Below are positions 7,064 to 13,765 of a stretch of DNA of 13,765 nucleotides, piece by piece (positions within the stretch are counted from its first letter, which is position 1; the number at the start of each line of letters is the position of its first letter). The position numbers were made by a program, and so were the translations under genes. The DNA is from Lutibacter sp. (lineage in GTDB: Bacteria; Bacteroidota; Bacteroidia; Flavobacteriales; Flavobacteriaceae). The DNA is taken from contig SDWL01000022.1 in the NCBI GenBank assembly GCA_004195315.1, positions 1-13,765 on the forward strand. The letters are read 5' to 3'. Under the pieces are notes generated by a model that did not search any database, was not told where the DNA came from, and saw nothing but the letters and a program-made list of their open reading frames with translations.

Positions 7064-7112
7064 TCATTCTAAATAAGTGCAAATATACATGAATTAACTT
7101 AATTTAGAATGA
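7064..7112 (-). other. Long hairpin across the sufE stop codon
   Basis: A 15-bp stem with one bulged base is formed by 7064-7078 and 7097-7112 (A7101 unpaired), with an 18-nt loop. The 7097-7112 arm is the last coding part of sufE, the sufE stop codon is in the loop, and the other arm is in the spacer before the DUF59 gene. No U-tract follows on the minus strand, so it is not a standard intrinsic terminator. A role in mRNA stability, processing or translation coupling within the operon is possible. Confidence 0.45.
7080..7087 (-). promoter_or_regulatory. Candidate internal promoter -7 box before the DUF59 gene
   Basis: The minus strand reads TATATTTG, an exact TAnnTTTG match, 37 bases before the DUF59 start codon and inside the loop of the long hairpin. 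No TTG lies 17-23 bases upstream, so the promoter would lack a good -33 element. Confidence 0.4.
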
Positions 7113-7516
7113 AATACTAAAGCGTATAATTTAATTTGTTTAATCATAGAAACTAAACCATTTGCACGCGTTGGAGATAAATGCTCTTTTAATCCAATTT
7201 CATCAATAAAGTAAAGATCAGCGTCTAAAATATCTTTGGGTTTTTGGTTGTTAAAAACACGTAATAAAATAGCAACAATCCCTTTAGTTAAAATAGCATC
7301 ACTATCTGCTGTAAATTTAAGCTTATCGCCTTCTATTTCTGTATGTAACCATACTTTTGATTGGCAACCAACAATTAAATTTTCATCTAATTTAAACTGT
7401 TCATTAATAATAGGAATTGCTTTTCCAAGTTCAATCATATATTCGTAACGTTCCATCCAATCTTCAAACATGGAAAATTCATCTATAATTTCTTCTTGTA
7501 TTTCTTTGATAGTCAT
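7094..7516 (-). CDS. sufE: SufE, sulfur acceptor for cysteine desulfurase SufS
   Basis: This 140-residue protein has the usual size and fold signature of SufE. The sulfur-accepting cysteine is C51 in the motif VGCQSKVWL (49-57), the same number as in E. coli SufE. Other family landmarks are the N-terminal FSMFEDWMERYEYMIELGK (14-32) and the C-terminal HLSPTRANGLVSMI (112-125). SufE takes persulfide sulfur from SufS and passes it to the SufBCD scaffold in the cytoplasm. It is first in the minus-strand group sufE - DUF59 - DUF2480 - DUF3078. The sufS and sufBCD genes are not in the window. It shares an 18-bp palindromic promoter region with the divergent PfkB kinase gene. Confidence 0.95.
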   Translation of the reverse strand: MTIKEIQEEIIDEFSMFEDWMERYEYMIELGKAIPIINEQFKLDENLIVGCQSKVWLHTEIEGDKLKFTADSDAILTKGIVAILLRVFNNQKPKDILDADLYFIDEIGLKEHLSPTRANGLVSMIKQIKLYALVFHSKLS

Positions 7517-7534
7517 TTTTTAAACTTATTTTTG
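7505..7534 (+). promoter_or_regulatory. Promoter of the PfkB kinase gene (plus strand)
   Basis: TTTG (7505-7508) is followed after 18 bases by TATTTTTG (7527-7534). This fits the Flavobacteria -33/-7 arrangement TTG - 17-23 bases - TAnnTTTG. The -33 element lies in the first codons of sufE. The 5' leader would be roughly 75 bases. Confidence 0.5.
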
Positions 7535-7543
7535 CAAAAATAA
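7526..7543. repeat. 18-bp perfect palindrome with a -7 box on each strand
   Basis: TTATTTTTGCAAAAATAA reads the same on both strands. Each strand therefore carries TATTTTTG, a TAnnTTTG match (7527-7534 plus, 7535-7542 minus), giving back-to-back promoters for the PfkB gene and for sufE. The minus-strand copy is 18 bases before the sufE ATG but has no TTG at the usual upstream distance. The palindrome could also bind a dimeric regulator. Confidence 0.5.
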
Positions 7544-7615
7544 TCACATCTTCGGTTTAAAAAAAATATAAACACAAATAATGCGTATTAAGATGTGTAT
7601 AGAAATTAAAATAAT

Positions 7616-8542
7616 ATGAATAAATTACTAATTGTTGGTACGGTTGCTTTTGATGCTATTGAAACTCCGTTTGGACAAACGGATAAAATTTTAGGAGGAG
7701 CAGCAACTTATATTTCACTTTCGGCTTCGCAATTTGGTGTAAAATCAGGAATTGTTTCTGTAGTTGGAGGAGATTTCCCAAAAGAATATTTAGAAAAATT
7801 AAATGAGAAAGATATAAATACAGATGGTATTGAAATAATTGAAGCTGGTAAAACATTTTTTTGGAAAGGGAAATATCATAACGATTTAAATACGCGAGAC
7901 ACTTTAATTACAGATTTAAATGTTTTAGCAGATTTTAACCCTGTGGTTCCTAAAGAATTTATTGACACTGATTTTTTAATGTTAGGAAATTTACATCCGT
8001 CAGTACAAATGGCGGTAATAAATCAAATACCAGTTCGTCCAAGATTAGTGGCATTAGACACGATGAATTTTTGGATGGATAATGCATTGGAAGAATTGAT
8101 GGAAGTAATTGCTAAAATTGATGTAATAACTATTAATGACGAAGAAGCTCGCCAACTTTCAGGTGAATATTCTTTGGTAAGAGCTGCTCAAAAAATTCAT
8201 AAAATGGGACCTAAATTTGTGGTAATAAAAAAAGGAGAACACGGCGCCTTATTATTTAATAATGGTGATGTGTTTTTTGCACCAGCTTTACCCTTAGAAG
8301 ATGTTTTTGACCCAACAGGAGCAGGAGATACTTTTGCTGGAGGGTTTATTGGTCATATTGCTAAATCTGGGGATATTTCATTTGAAAATATGAAAAGAGC
8401 TGTTATATCAGGTTCAAACTTAGCTTCATTTTGTGTTGAAAAATTTGGAACAGAACGAATGGAGGATTTATCGCAAGATGAAATACAAGAGCGACTATTA
8501 CAATTTAAACTATTAACACAATTTGATATTGAGTTAAGTTAA
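7616..8542 (+). CDS. PfkB/ribokinase-family carbohydrate or nucleoside kinase
   Basis: This 308-residue protein has the PfkB fold landmarks: GGAATY (27-32) near the substrate site and the C-terminal signature DPTGAGDTFAGG (232-243). D238 is the catalytic base and the GAGD loop forms the anion hole. VITINDEEARQLSG (170-183) and KKGEHGALLF (205-214) are typical ATP-side segments. The family phosphorylates sugars, nucleosides or related alcohols with ATP in the cytoplasm; the substrate cannot be read from these motifs. The gene has its own promoter and a strong terminator 4 bases after the stop. As I recall, a PfkB gene next to the long PurF-like gene is a common arrangement in Flavobacteria, which makes a ribose- or nucleoside-related substrate plausible. 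Confidence 0.9.
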   Translation: MNKLLIVGTVAFDAIETPFGQTDKILGGAATYISLSASQFGVKSGIVSVVGGDFPKEYLEKLNEKDINTDGIEIIEAGKTFFWKGKYHNDLNTRDTLITDLNVLADFNPVVPKEFIDTDFLMLGNLHPSVQMAVINQIPVRPRLVALDTMNFWMDNALEELMEVIAKIDVITINDEEARQLSGEYSLVRAAQKIHKMGPKFVVIKKGEHGALLFNNGDVFFAPALPLEDVFDPTGAGDTFAGGFIGHIAKSGDISFENMKRAVISGSNLASFCVEKFGTERMEDLSQDEIQERLLQFKLLTQFDIELS

Positions 8543-8546
8543 AATG

Positions 8547-8575
8547 AATTCCGCTACTGTGCGGAATTTTTTTTT
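8547..8575 (+). terminator. Strong Rho-independent terminator after the PfkB gene
   Basis: AATTCCGC (8547-8554) and GCGGAATT (8561-8568) form a perfect 8-bp stem with a 6-nt loop, followed directly by a run of nine T (8567-8575). It begins 4 bases after the PfkB stop. The next start codon is at 8602, 26 bases beyond the T run. This is the clearest terminator in the window and one of its few GC-containing stems. Confidence 0.9.
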
Positions 8576-8601
8576 AAATTTACAACTAATACTACTAAAA
8601 A

Positions 8602-10503
8602 ATGAGCGACTCTATTAAACACGAATGCGGAATTGCAATGGTTAGATTATTAAAACCGTTACAATATTATAAAGACAAATATGGAACTGCGTTTTATGGT
8701 TTAAATAAAATGTACTTGTTAATGGAAAAACAGCACAATCGCGGTCAGGATGGTGCAGGTTTGGCAAGTATAAAATTTAATGTAGCTCCTGGAACAAGAT
8801 ATATAAGTAGAGTTCGTTCAAATGAAAATCAACCAATTCAGGACATATTCGCGCAAATAAATGGGCGTTTAAATGAATTAAATGAAACTTTTCCAGATAA
8901 AATTGATGATGTAGAATGGCAAAATAACAATGCTCCATATTTAGGGAATTTATTTTTGGGTCATGTACGTTATGGTACTTTTGGAAAAAATAGTATTGAA
9001 AGTGTACATCCGTTTTTGCGTCAAAGTAATTGGATGCATAAAAGTTTATTGGTTGCAGGAAATTTTAACATGACCAATTCAAAACGTATGTTTAGCGATT
9101 TGGTTGAGCTAGGGCAGCATCCAAAAGAAATGACTGATACTGTTACAGTAATGGAAAAAATTGGGCACTTTATTGATAAAGAAGTCGCTGAATTATACAA
9201 AAATATTAAAGAAGAAAAAGGCGTTGGGAAAAAAGATGCTTCGCCATTAATTGAAGAACGCATAGATATAAAAAAGATACTTAAAAAATCAGCAAAAAAC
9301 TGGGATGGTGGTTATGCAATGGCAGGTTTATTAGGGCATGGAGATGCTTTTGTACTTCGTGATCCGGCAGGTATTAGGCCTGCATATTATTATATGGATG
9401 ATGAGATTGTTGTTGTAGCATCTGAACGTCCAGTTATTCAAACGGTTTTTAATGTAGCTATTGATGATGTAAAGGAAATTGAAAGAGGCCATGCCTTAAT
9501 TATTAAACGTAACGGAAAAATTTCTACTGATAAAATATTAAAACAGTTACCGCAAAAATCATGTTCATTTGAACGTATTTATTTCTCAAGAGGGAGTGAT
9601 GCTGATATTTATAAAGAGCGTAAAAAATTGGGGAGATTGGTATTCCCTCAAATATTAGAAAAAATTAACAGCAATATAACAAATACAGTATTTTCATATA
9701 TTCCGAATACTGCAGAAACTTCTTTTTACGGATTGCGTGAAGCAGCGGTTGATTTTTTGAATCAACAAAAAGCAGAAATTATTTTAAAAGGTCAACGAAG
9801 TTTGTCGGTAGAAAAAATAAAAGAAATTTTATCGGAAAAACCACGTATTGAGAAATTAGCAATTAAAGATGCTAAGTTGCGTACATTTATTGCTGATGAT
9901 AGCAGTAGAGACGATTTAGTAGCGCATTTATATGATGTAACCTATGGTATTGTTAAACCAACAGATAATTTAGTAATTATTGATGACAGTATTGTTAGAG
10001 GAACTACTTTAAAGAAAAGTATTATTAAAATTTTGGACAGATTAAATCCTAAAAAAATTATTGTGGTATCTTCCGCTCCACAAATTCGTTATCCAGACTG
10101 TTATGGAATAGATATGGCTAAATTAGGAGATTTTATTGCTTTTCGAGCGGCACTTGAATTACTAAAAGACACCAATCAAGATCACATAGTTGAAGAAGTT
10201 TATACAAATTGTAAAAATCAAAAGCATTTAGAAGATACTGAAATTAAAAATGCAGTGACTGCTATTTACTTACCTTTTACAGATGCTCAAATTTCAGATA
10301 AAATTGCTGAAATGTTAAAAACGGAGGATATTAATGCTGAAGTTGAAATTGTGTATCAATCGGTTGAGAATTTACACAAAGCTTGTCCAGATCATTTGGG
10401 TGATTGGTATTTTACAGGTGATTATCCAACTCCGGGAGGTAACCGTGTTGTTAATGATGCGTTTATTAAATTTCATGAAGGAAATGATGAAAGAGCGTAT
10501 TAA
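8602..10503 (+). CDS. Enlarged PurF-like amidophosphoribosyltransferase
   Basis: This 633-residue protein is long against about 470-510 for ordinary PurF. The N-terminal Ntn glutaminase domain has C9 in HECGIAM, consistent with removal of an 8-residue propeptide to expose the nucleophile, then NRGQDGAG (46-53), GHVRYGTFG (120-128), GNFNMTN (153-159) and RDPAGIRP (253-260). The C-terminal phosphoribosyltransferase domain has RIYFSR (325-330), RTFI (427-430) and an intact PRPP loop VIIDDSIVRGTT (458-469). The usual activity is glutamine + PRPP to phosphoribosylamine, the first step of purine synthesis. Extra material lies around 72-115, 195-232 and 385-420. The C-terminal CxxC cluster ligands of Bacillus-type PurF are absent; single cysteines C321, C500 and C595 remain. 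It may be a paralogue rather than the housekeeping PurF, so no symbol is given. The radical SAM gene follows after 22 bases. Confidence 0.9.
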   Translation: MSDSIKHECGIAMVRLLKPLQYYKDKYGTAFYGLNKMYLLMEKQHNRGQDGAGLASIKFNVAPGTRYISRVRSNENQPIQDIFAQINGRLNELNETFPDKIDDVEWQNNNAPYLGNLFLGHVRYGTFGKNSIESVHPFLRQSNWMHKSLLVAGNFNMTNSKRMFSDLVELGQHPKEMTDTVTVMEKIGHFIDKEVAELYKNIKEEKGVGKKDASPLIEERIDIKKILKKSAKNWDGGYAMAGLLGHGDAFVLRDPAGIRPAYYYMDDEIVVVASERPVIQTVFNVAIDDVKEIERGHALIIKRNGKISTDKILKQLPQKSCSFERIYFSRGSDADIYKERKKLGRLVFPQILEKINSNITNTVFSYIPNTAETSFYGLREAAVDFLNQQKAEIILKGQRSLSVEKIKEILSEKPRIEKLAIKDAKLRTFIADDSSRDDLVAHLYDVTYGIVKPTDNLVIIDDSIVRGTTLKKSIIKILDRLNPKKIIVVSSAPQIRYPDCYGIDMAKLGDFIAFRAALELLKDTNQDHIVEEVYTNCKNQKHLEDTEIKNAVTAIYLPFTDAQISDKIAEMLKTEDINAEVEIVYQSVENLHKACPDHLGDWYFTGDYPTPGGNRVVNDAFIKFHEGNDERAY

Positions 10504-10525
10504 ATTTCTCTAAAATACTACCATA

Positions 10526-12727
10526 GTGGAAGACATCCTTTTTATTACGCCGCCATTTACACAATTAAACACACCGTATCCGGCGACTGCATATTTAAAA
10601 AGTTTTTTAAACACAAAAAAAATTACTTCATTTCAAATAGATTTGGGTATTGAAGTAATTTTAGAACTTTTTTCTAAAAAAAGACTTCAAGAAGTATTTA
10701 ATCTTGCTTATGAAAATGAAAAATTAGGTTCATATAATGCACAAAGAATTTATTCGTTAAAAGATGAATATTTAAAAAATATTGATGCTGTAATATGTTT
10801 TTTACAAGGAAAAAATCAAACATTTGCTCGTCAAATATGTTCTGATAATTTTCTTCCGAAGGCTTCTAGATTTGAACAATTAGAAGATTTAGATTGGGCT
10901 TTTGGCTCTATGGGAATTCAGGATAAGGCAAAACATTTGGCTACGTTATTTTTAGAAGATTTATCTGATTTTATAGTAGAATGTATAGATGAAAATTTTG
11001 GATTTAGCCGTTATGCTGAACGCTTAGGTAAAAGTGCTAATAGTTTTGATGAATTGTATGATAATTTGCAAAATGACACATCGTATATAGATACCATCAC
11101 TTTAAAAATATTAGAAGATAGATTACAAGAAATTCAGCCCAAATTAATTTGTTTCTCTGTTCCATTTCCAGGAAATTTATACAGTGCTTTTCGTTGTGCT
11201 CAATTTGTAAAAAAATCACATCCTGAAATTAAAATTTCAATGGGCGGTGGTTTCCCAAATACAGAATTAAGGAATCTAACAGATTGCCGTGTTTTTGATT
11301 TCTTTGACTATATTACGTTGGATGATGGAGAATTACCCGTTGAATTATTGCTTTCTAATGTGTTAAATTCAACAACTAACAACCCAGATTACAAGCTCTT
11401 CAAAAGGACTTTTTTTAAAGAAAATGACAACGTAGTTTATAATAATTCTTCTGCTAAAAAAGATTACAATCAAGCAGATTTAGGCACACCAGATTACTCA
11501 AATTTGTTATTGGATAAGTATATTTCGGTAATAGAAATTGCAAATCCAATGCATAGTTTATGGAGTGATGGAAGATGGAACAAACTTACTATGGCTCATG
11601 GTTGTTACTGGGGGAAATGTACTTTTTGTGATATTTCACTAGATTATATCAAAATTTATGAGCCAATTGCAGCAACATTATTAGTGGATAGAATGGAGCA
11701 AATGATTTCTCAAACTGGTGAGAATGGTTTTCATTTTGTAGATGAAGCTGCACCACCTGCATTAATGAGAGAAGTTGCAATTGAAATTATTAGAAGGAAA
11801 TTAACAGTGACTTGGTGGACGAATATTCGTTTTGAAAAAAGCTTTACAAAAGACCTTTGCTTTTTATTAAAAAAATCAGGTTGTATTGCTGTTTCAGGTG
11901 GTTTAGAAGTTGCTTCAGACAGATTATTAGCATTAATTAGAAAAGGTGTAACTGTTGAACAAGTTGCAAAAGTTACCAGCAATTTCACAGAAGCTGGTGT
12001 GATGGTTCACGCCTATTTAATGTATGGTTTTCCTACACAAACGGTTCAAGAAACAGTAGATAGTTTGGAAATGGTTCGTCAATTATTTGAATTAGGTTGT
12101 ATTCAATCAGGGTTTTGGCATCAATTTGCACTTACAACACATAGTCCAATTAGCTTAAATCCTTCAGAATATGGAATTGTTCCTCAATATAAAAACATAT
12201 CATTTGCTAATAATGATATTGATTTTAAAGACAAAACTGGAATTAAGCACGATAAATTTAGTTATGGATTAAAGAAATCTATTTTTAATTTTATGAACGG
12301 TATTGGTTTTCAATTACCATTGCAAGAGTGGTTTGAATTTAAGATACCGAAGACAACAATTAAGAATGATTTTATAATTTCTTGTTTTGAAGAAGAAGAG
12401 GATTTTAGCACAAAACCTTCTGCTAAAATATATTGGTTAGGTGGAACACCTTTAATTTTAGAGTTTACAAAATCTAAAAGAGGTAAAAGCAAAAAAATGC
12501 TTCAACTTATTTTTCATGAAAATAGTGGAAATTTTGAAATTTCTTTAGAAGTTGAAAAAGGGGAATGGCTTTTAAATAGTTTAGAGAAATTAGCTATTAC
12601 AGAAAATAATTCTTTTACTTTTTCAGAATTAAAAACTGATTTTGAAAACCACTTTAACGATTTTGAATTGTTTTGGTATTCAAAACCAATTCAAGTTTTG
12701 AGAGATAATGGTTTATTGGTATTGTAA
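10526..12727 (+). CDS. Radical SAM protein with cobalamin-binding-like N-terminus and CX4CX2C motif
   Basis: This 733-residue protein starts at GTG (10526-10528); an in-frame TAA at 10511 and the natural opening MEDILFITPP support this start. Residues 1-45 and about 203-280 resemble the two halves of a B12-binding Rossmann fold (LICFSVPFPGN at 207-217, GGGFPN at 240-245), but the DxHxxG cobalamin motif is not seen. The halves are separated by a roughly 150-residue helical insert. The radical SAM core follows: C360, C365 and C368 in HGCYWGKCTFCD give CX4CX2C, not the usual CX3CX2C. Then come FVDEAAP (404-410), the SAM-site segment SGGLEVASDRLLALIRKG (457-474) and MYGFPTQT (499-506). Residues 625-733 form an unrecognised C-terminal domain. 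Reaction and substrate are unknown. The 22-base gap to the PurF-like gene, with no terminator, indicates co-transcription. Confidence 0.87.
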   Translation: MEDILFITPPFTQLNTPYPATAYLKSFLNTKKITSFQIDLGIEVILELFSKKRLQEVFNLAYENEKLGSYNAQRIYSLKDEYLKNIDAVICFLQGKNQTFARQICSDNFLPKASRFEQLEDLDWAFGSMGIQDKAKHLATLFLEDLSDFIVECIDENFGFSRYAERLGKSANSFDELYDNLQNDTSYIDTITLKILEDRLQEIQPKLICFSVPFPGNLYSAFRCAQFVKKSHPEIKISMGGGFPNTELRNLTDCRVFDFFDYITLDDGELPVELLLSNVLNSTTNNPDYKLFKRTFFKENDNVVYNNSSAKKDYNQADLGTPDYSNLLLDKYISVIEIANPMHSLWSDGRWNKLTMAHGCYWGKCTFCDISLDYIKIYEPIAATLLVDRMEQMISQTGENGFHFVDEAAPPALMREVAIEIIRRKLTVTWWTNIRFEKSFTKDLCFLLKKSGCIAVSGGLEVASDRLLALIRKGVTVEQVAKVTSNFTEAGVMVHAYLMYGFPTQTVQETVDSLEMVRQLFELGCIQSGFWHQFALTTHSPISLNPSEYGIVPQYKNISFANNDIDFKDKTGIKHDKFSYGLKKSIFNFMNGIGFQLPLQEWFEFKIPKTTIKNDFIISCFEEEEDFSTKPSAKIYWLGGTPLILEFTKSKRGKSKKMLQLIFHENSGNFEISLEVEKGEWLLNSLEKLAITENNSFTFSELKTDFENHFNDFELFWYSKPIQVLRDNGLLVL

Positions 12728-12742
12728 ATAAATTATAGTTAA

Positions 12743-13663
12743 CTAGATAAAAAACAATACAATTCCACCAAGTGCTATAAAAGCACCAACAACTTCTTTT
12801 ACAGTTACTTTTTCCTTGTAGAGTAAGATTGCTGGGGGAATAATTAAAACTGGAATGATAGCCATTATGGTTGAGGCAATACCAACAGTTGTATATTTTA
12901 CGGCTAATAAAGACGCATAAACTCCTAAAAAAGGACCAAATATAGAGCCAATTAAAATAAATTTCATAGAAATAGAATCTGTTACAGCTTCTTTAACTTT
13001 AGGCCATCGTTTAATCATTGTAATTAAAATTAAAAATCCTATTGCACCTGCAATTATTCTAATTTGAGTTGCTCCAAAAACGTTATAATCTTTCATCCCA
13101 TATTTACTTAAAACCAATCCTAAAGCTTGCCCAACAGATCCGAAAAATGCAAATAACATTCCTTTAGGAGAAAATGAAAATTGAATTTTTTTACTTTTTA
13201 TGCCTGCTTTTAAATCGTCTAATTTCTTTTTTTCAGTAATAACCATCATAATACCAAAAATGGTAATAAACATTGCTAATATTGAAATTAGGTTCATAGT
13301 TTCACCTAATATAAACCACCCTATAAAAGCAGCTATTGGAGCGCTTAACGACATGATTAGCATAGAGATTCTTGCACTAATTAACTCGTACGATTTAAAA
13401 AGAAAATAATCCCCAAAAACAAAACCAACTAACCCAGAAATTGACATCCAAATCCATTGATGACCAGAAGCATCAAAAGGTAGAAATATACCTCTTGAAA
13501 AATAAGAAATAAAGCCGTAAATAAAAAAAGCAATAATTAAGCGCAATACATTAACAGACAATGATCCTGCTCTTCTGGTTGCTTGCTGAAAAGATAAACT
13601 TGTAGCAGTCCAAAAAACAGCCGTTAGTAAAGCAAATAATTCACCTAAATGGGATGTTAACAT
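12743..13663 (-). CDS. EamA/DMT-family transporter (10 membrane segments)
   Basis: This 306-residue, strongly hydrophobic protein is built as two EamA repeats (about 7-142 and 163-306), each with five predicted membrane helices. The first repeat ends in the typical SAPIAAFIGWFILGETMN (105-122) and the second in IIPVLIIPPAILLYKEKVT (264-282), the matching helix-loop at the end of each repeat. The charged linker KKKLDDLKAGIKSKK (143-157) lies between the repeats. Such inner-membrane carriers export or import small metabolites such as amino acids, nucleosides or drugs; the cargo is not predictable here. It is convergent with the radical SAM gene with only 15 bases between stops, and no terminator hairpin is visible there. 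It is probably monocistronic within the window. Confidence 0.9.
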   Translation of the reverse strand: MLTSHLGELFALLTAVFWTATSLSFQQATRRAGSLSVNVLRLIIAFFIYGFISYFSRGIFLPFDASGHQWIWMSISGLVGFVFGDYFLFKSYELISARISMLIMSLSAPIAAFIGWFILGETMNLISILAMFITIFGIMMVITEKKKLDDLKAGIKSKKIQFSFSPKGMLFAFFGSVGQALGLVLSKYGMKDYNVFGATQIRIIAGAIGFLILITMIKRWPKVKEAVTDSISMKFILIGSIFGPFLGVYASLLAVKYTTVGIASTIMAIIPVLIIPPAILLYKEKVTVKEVVGAFIALGGIVLFFI

Positions 13664-13700
13664 AATTAACTATCATAAATTTTTCAGGCGCTAAAGTACT

Positions 13701-13732
13701 TAAAAGTAAATGTTAATCTAAAAAATAACCAA
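13701..13732 (-). promoter_or_regulatory. Candidate promoter of the EamA transporter gene
   Basis: On the minus strand TTG (13732-13730) is followed after 21 bases by TACTTTTA (13708-13701), a 7-of-8 match to TAnnTTTG. It lies 37 bases before the start codon. Spacing fits the Flavobacteria pattern, but the last -7 base differs. Confidence 0.35.
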
Positions 13733-13765
13733 CTAATTTTGTAGAACTATAAATACTAATTAGAC

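Noticed and set aside
7591..7601. AGATGTGTATA, identical to the first 11 bases of the Nextera adapter
   Set aside because: The match breaks after 11 bases and lies inside an intact intergenic region between two complete genes. It is a chance match in AT-rich sequence, not a chimeric join.
10504..12742. Search for a RiPP precursor peptide or a SPASM-type maturation cluster around the radical SAM gene
   Set aside because: The gaps on either side are 22 and 15 bases and hold no reading frame. No protease or export gene typical of a RiPP cluster is adjacent. A RiPP role cannot be supported.
1..13765. Signs of a mobile island, prophage, defence system or CRISPR array
   Set aside because: No integrase, transposase, tRNA attachment site, spaced repeats or toxin-antitoxin pair was seen. 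Base composition looks even, and most genes are common chromosomal families.

Overview
The window is an AT-rich stretch (about 30% GC by eye) of a Bacteroidota genome, most likely a marine-type Flavobacteriaceae. The evidence is the gene content (DUF3078 and DUF2480 families, a SufE/DUF59 pair, a 633-residue PurF-like protein), the poly-A/AT-rich leaders without Shine-Dalgarno sequences, and several matches to the Bacteroidota promoter -7 consensus TAnnTTTG. It reads as ordinary chromosome: there is no rRNA, tRNA, CRISPR array, insertion sequence or phage gene. The first 19 bases are a Nextera transposase mosaic-end adapter, so the left edge is a sequencing/assembly artefact that cuts a CNNM/DUF21 membrane protein gene after 273 residues.

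Left part (20-4135, minus strand). After the truncated CNNM gene comes a compact four-gene operon read right to left: a TetR-family regulator, an atypical short-chain NAD(P)-binding reductase, an NfsB-type FMN nitroreductase and a YqhD-type NADPH aldehyde reductase. It ends at a hairpin/U-tract terminator (903-945). A perfect TGAACGTTCA palindrome lies just upstream of the regulator's -7 box and is the probable TetR operator. The enzyme set suggests an inducible response to aldehydes, quinones, nitro compounds or other electrophiles.

Centre (4274-7516). Divergent from tetR is rlmF, the 23S rRNA A1618 methyltransferase. Convergent with it is a minus-strand group sufE - DUF59 - DUF2480 - DUF3078. 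The first two are Fe-S assembly proteins. DUF2480 carries four cysteines and may be a metal or Fe-S protein. DUF3078 is a predicted outer-membrane beta-barrel. A long hairpin with a perfect -7 box in its loop separates sufE from DUF59.

Right part (7616-13663). Divergent from sufE, and sharing with it an 18-bp palindrome that contains a -7 box on each strand, is a PfkB-family kinase with a clear terminator. The terminator's U-tract ends only 26 bases before an enlarged PurF-like amidophosphoribosyltransferase. That gene is followed after 22 bases by a large radical SAM protein starting at GTG, with an unusual CX4CX2C cluster motif and a cobalamin-binding-like N-terminal fold lacking the usual His motif. 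A convergent EamA/DMT transporter closes the window.

The least explained parts are the PurF-like/radical SAM pair and DUF2480. No anti-phage, RiPP or other named accessory system is visible. Statements about conserved gene order in Flavobacteria come from memory and were not searched.
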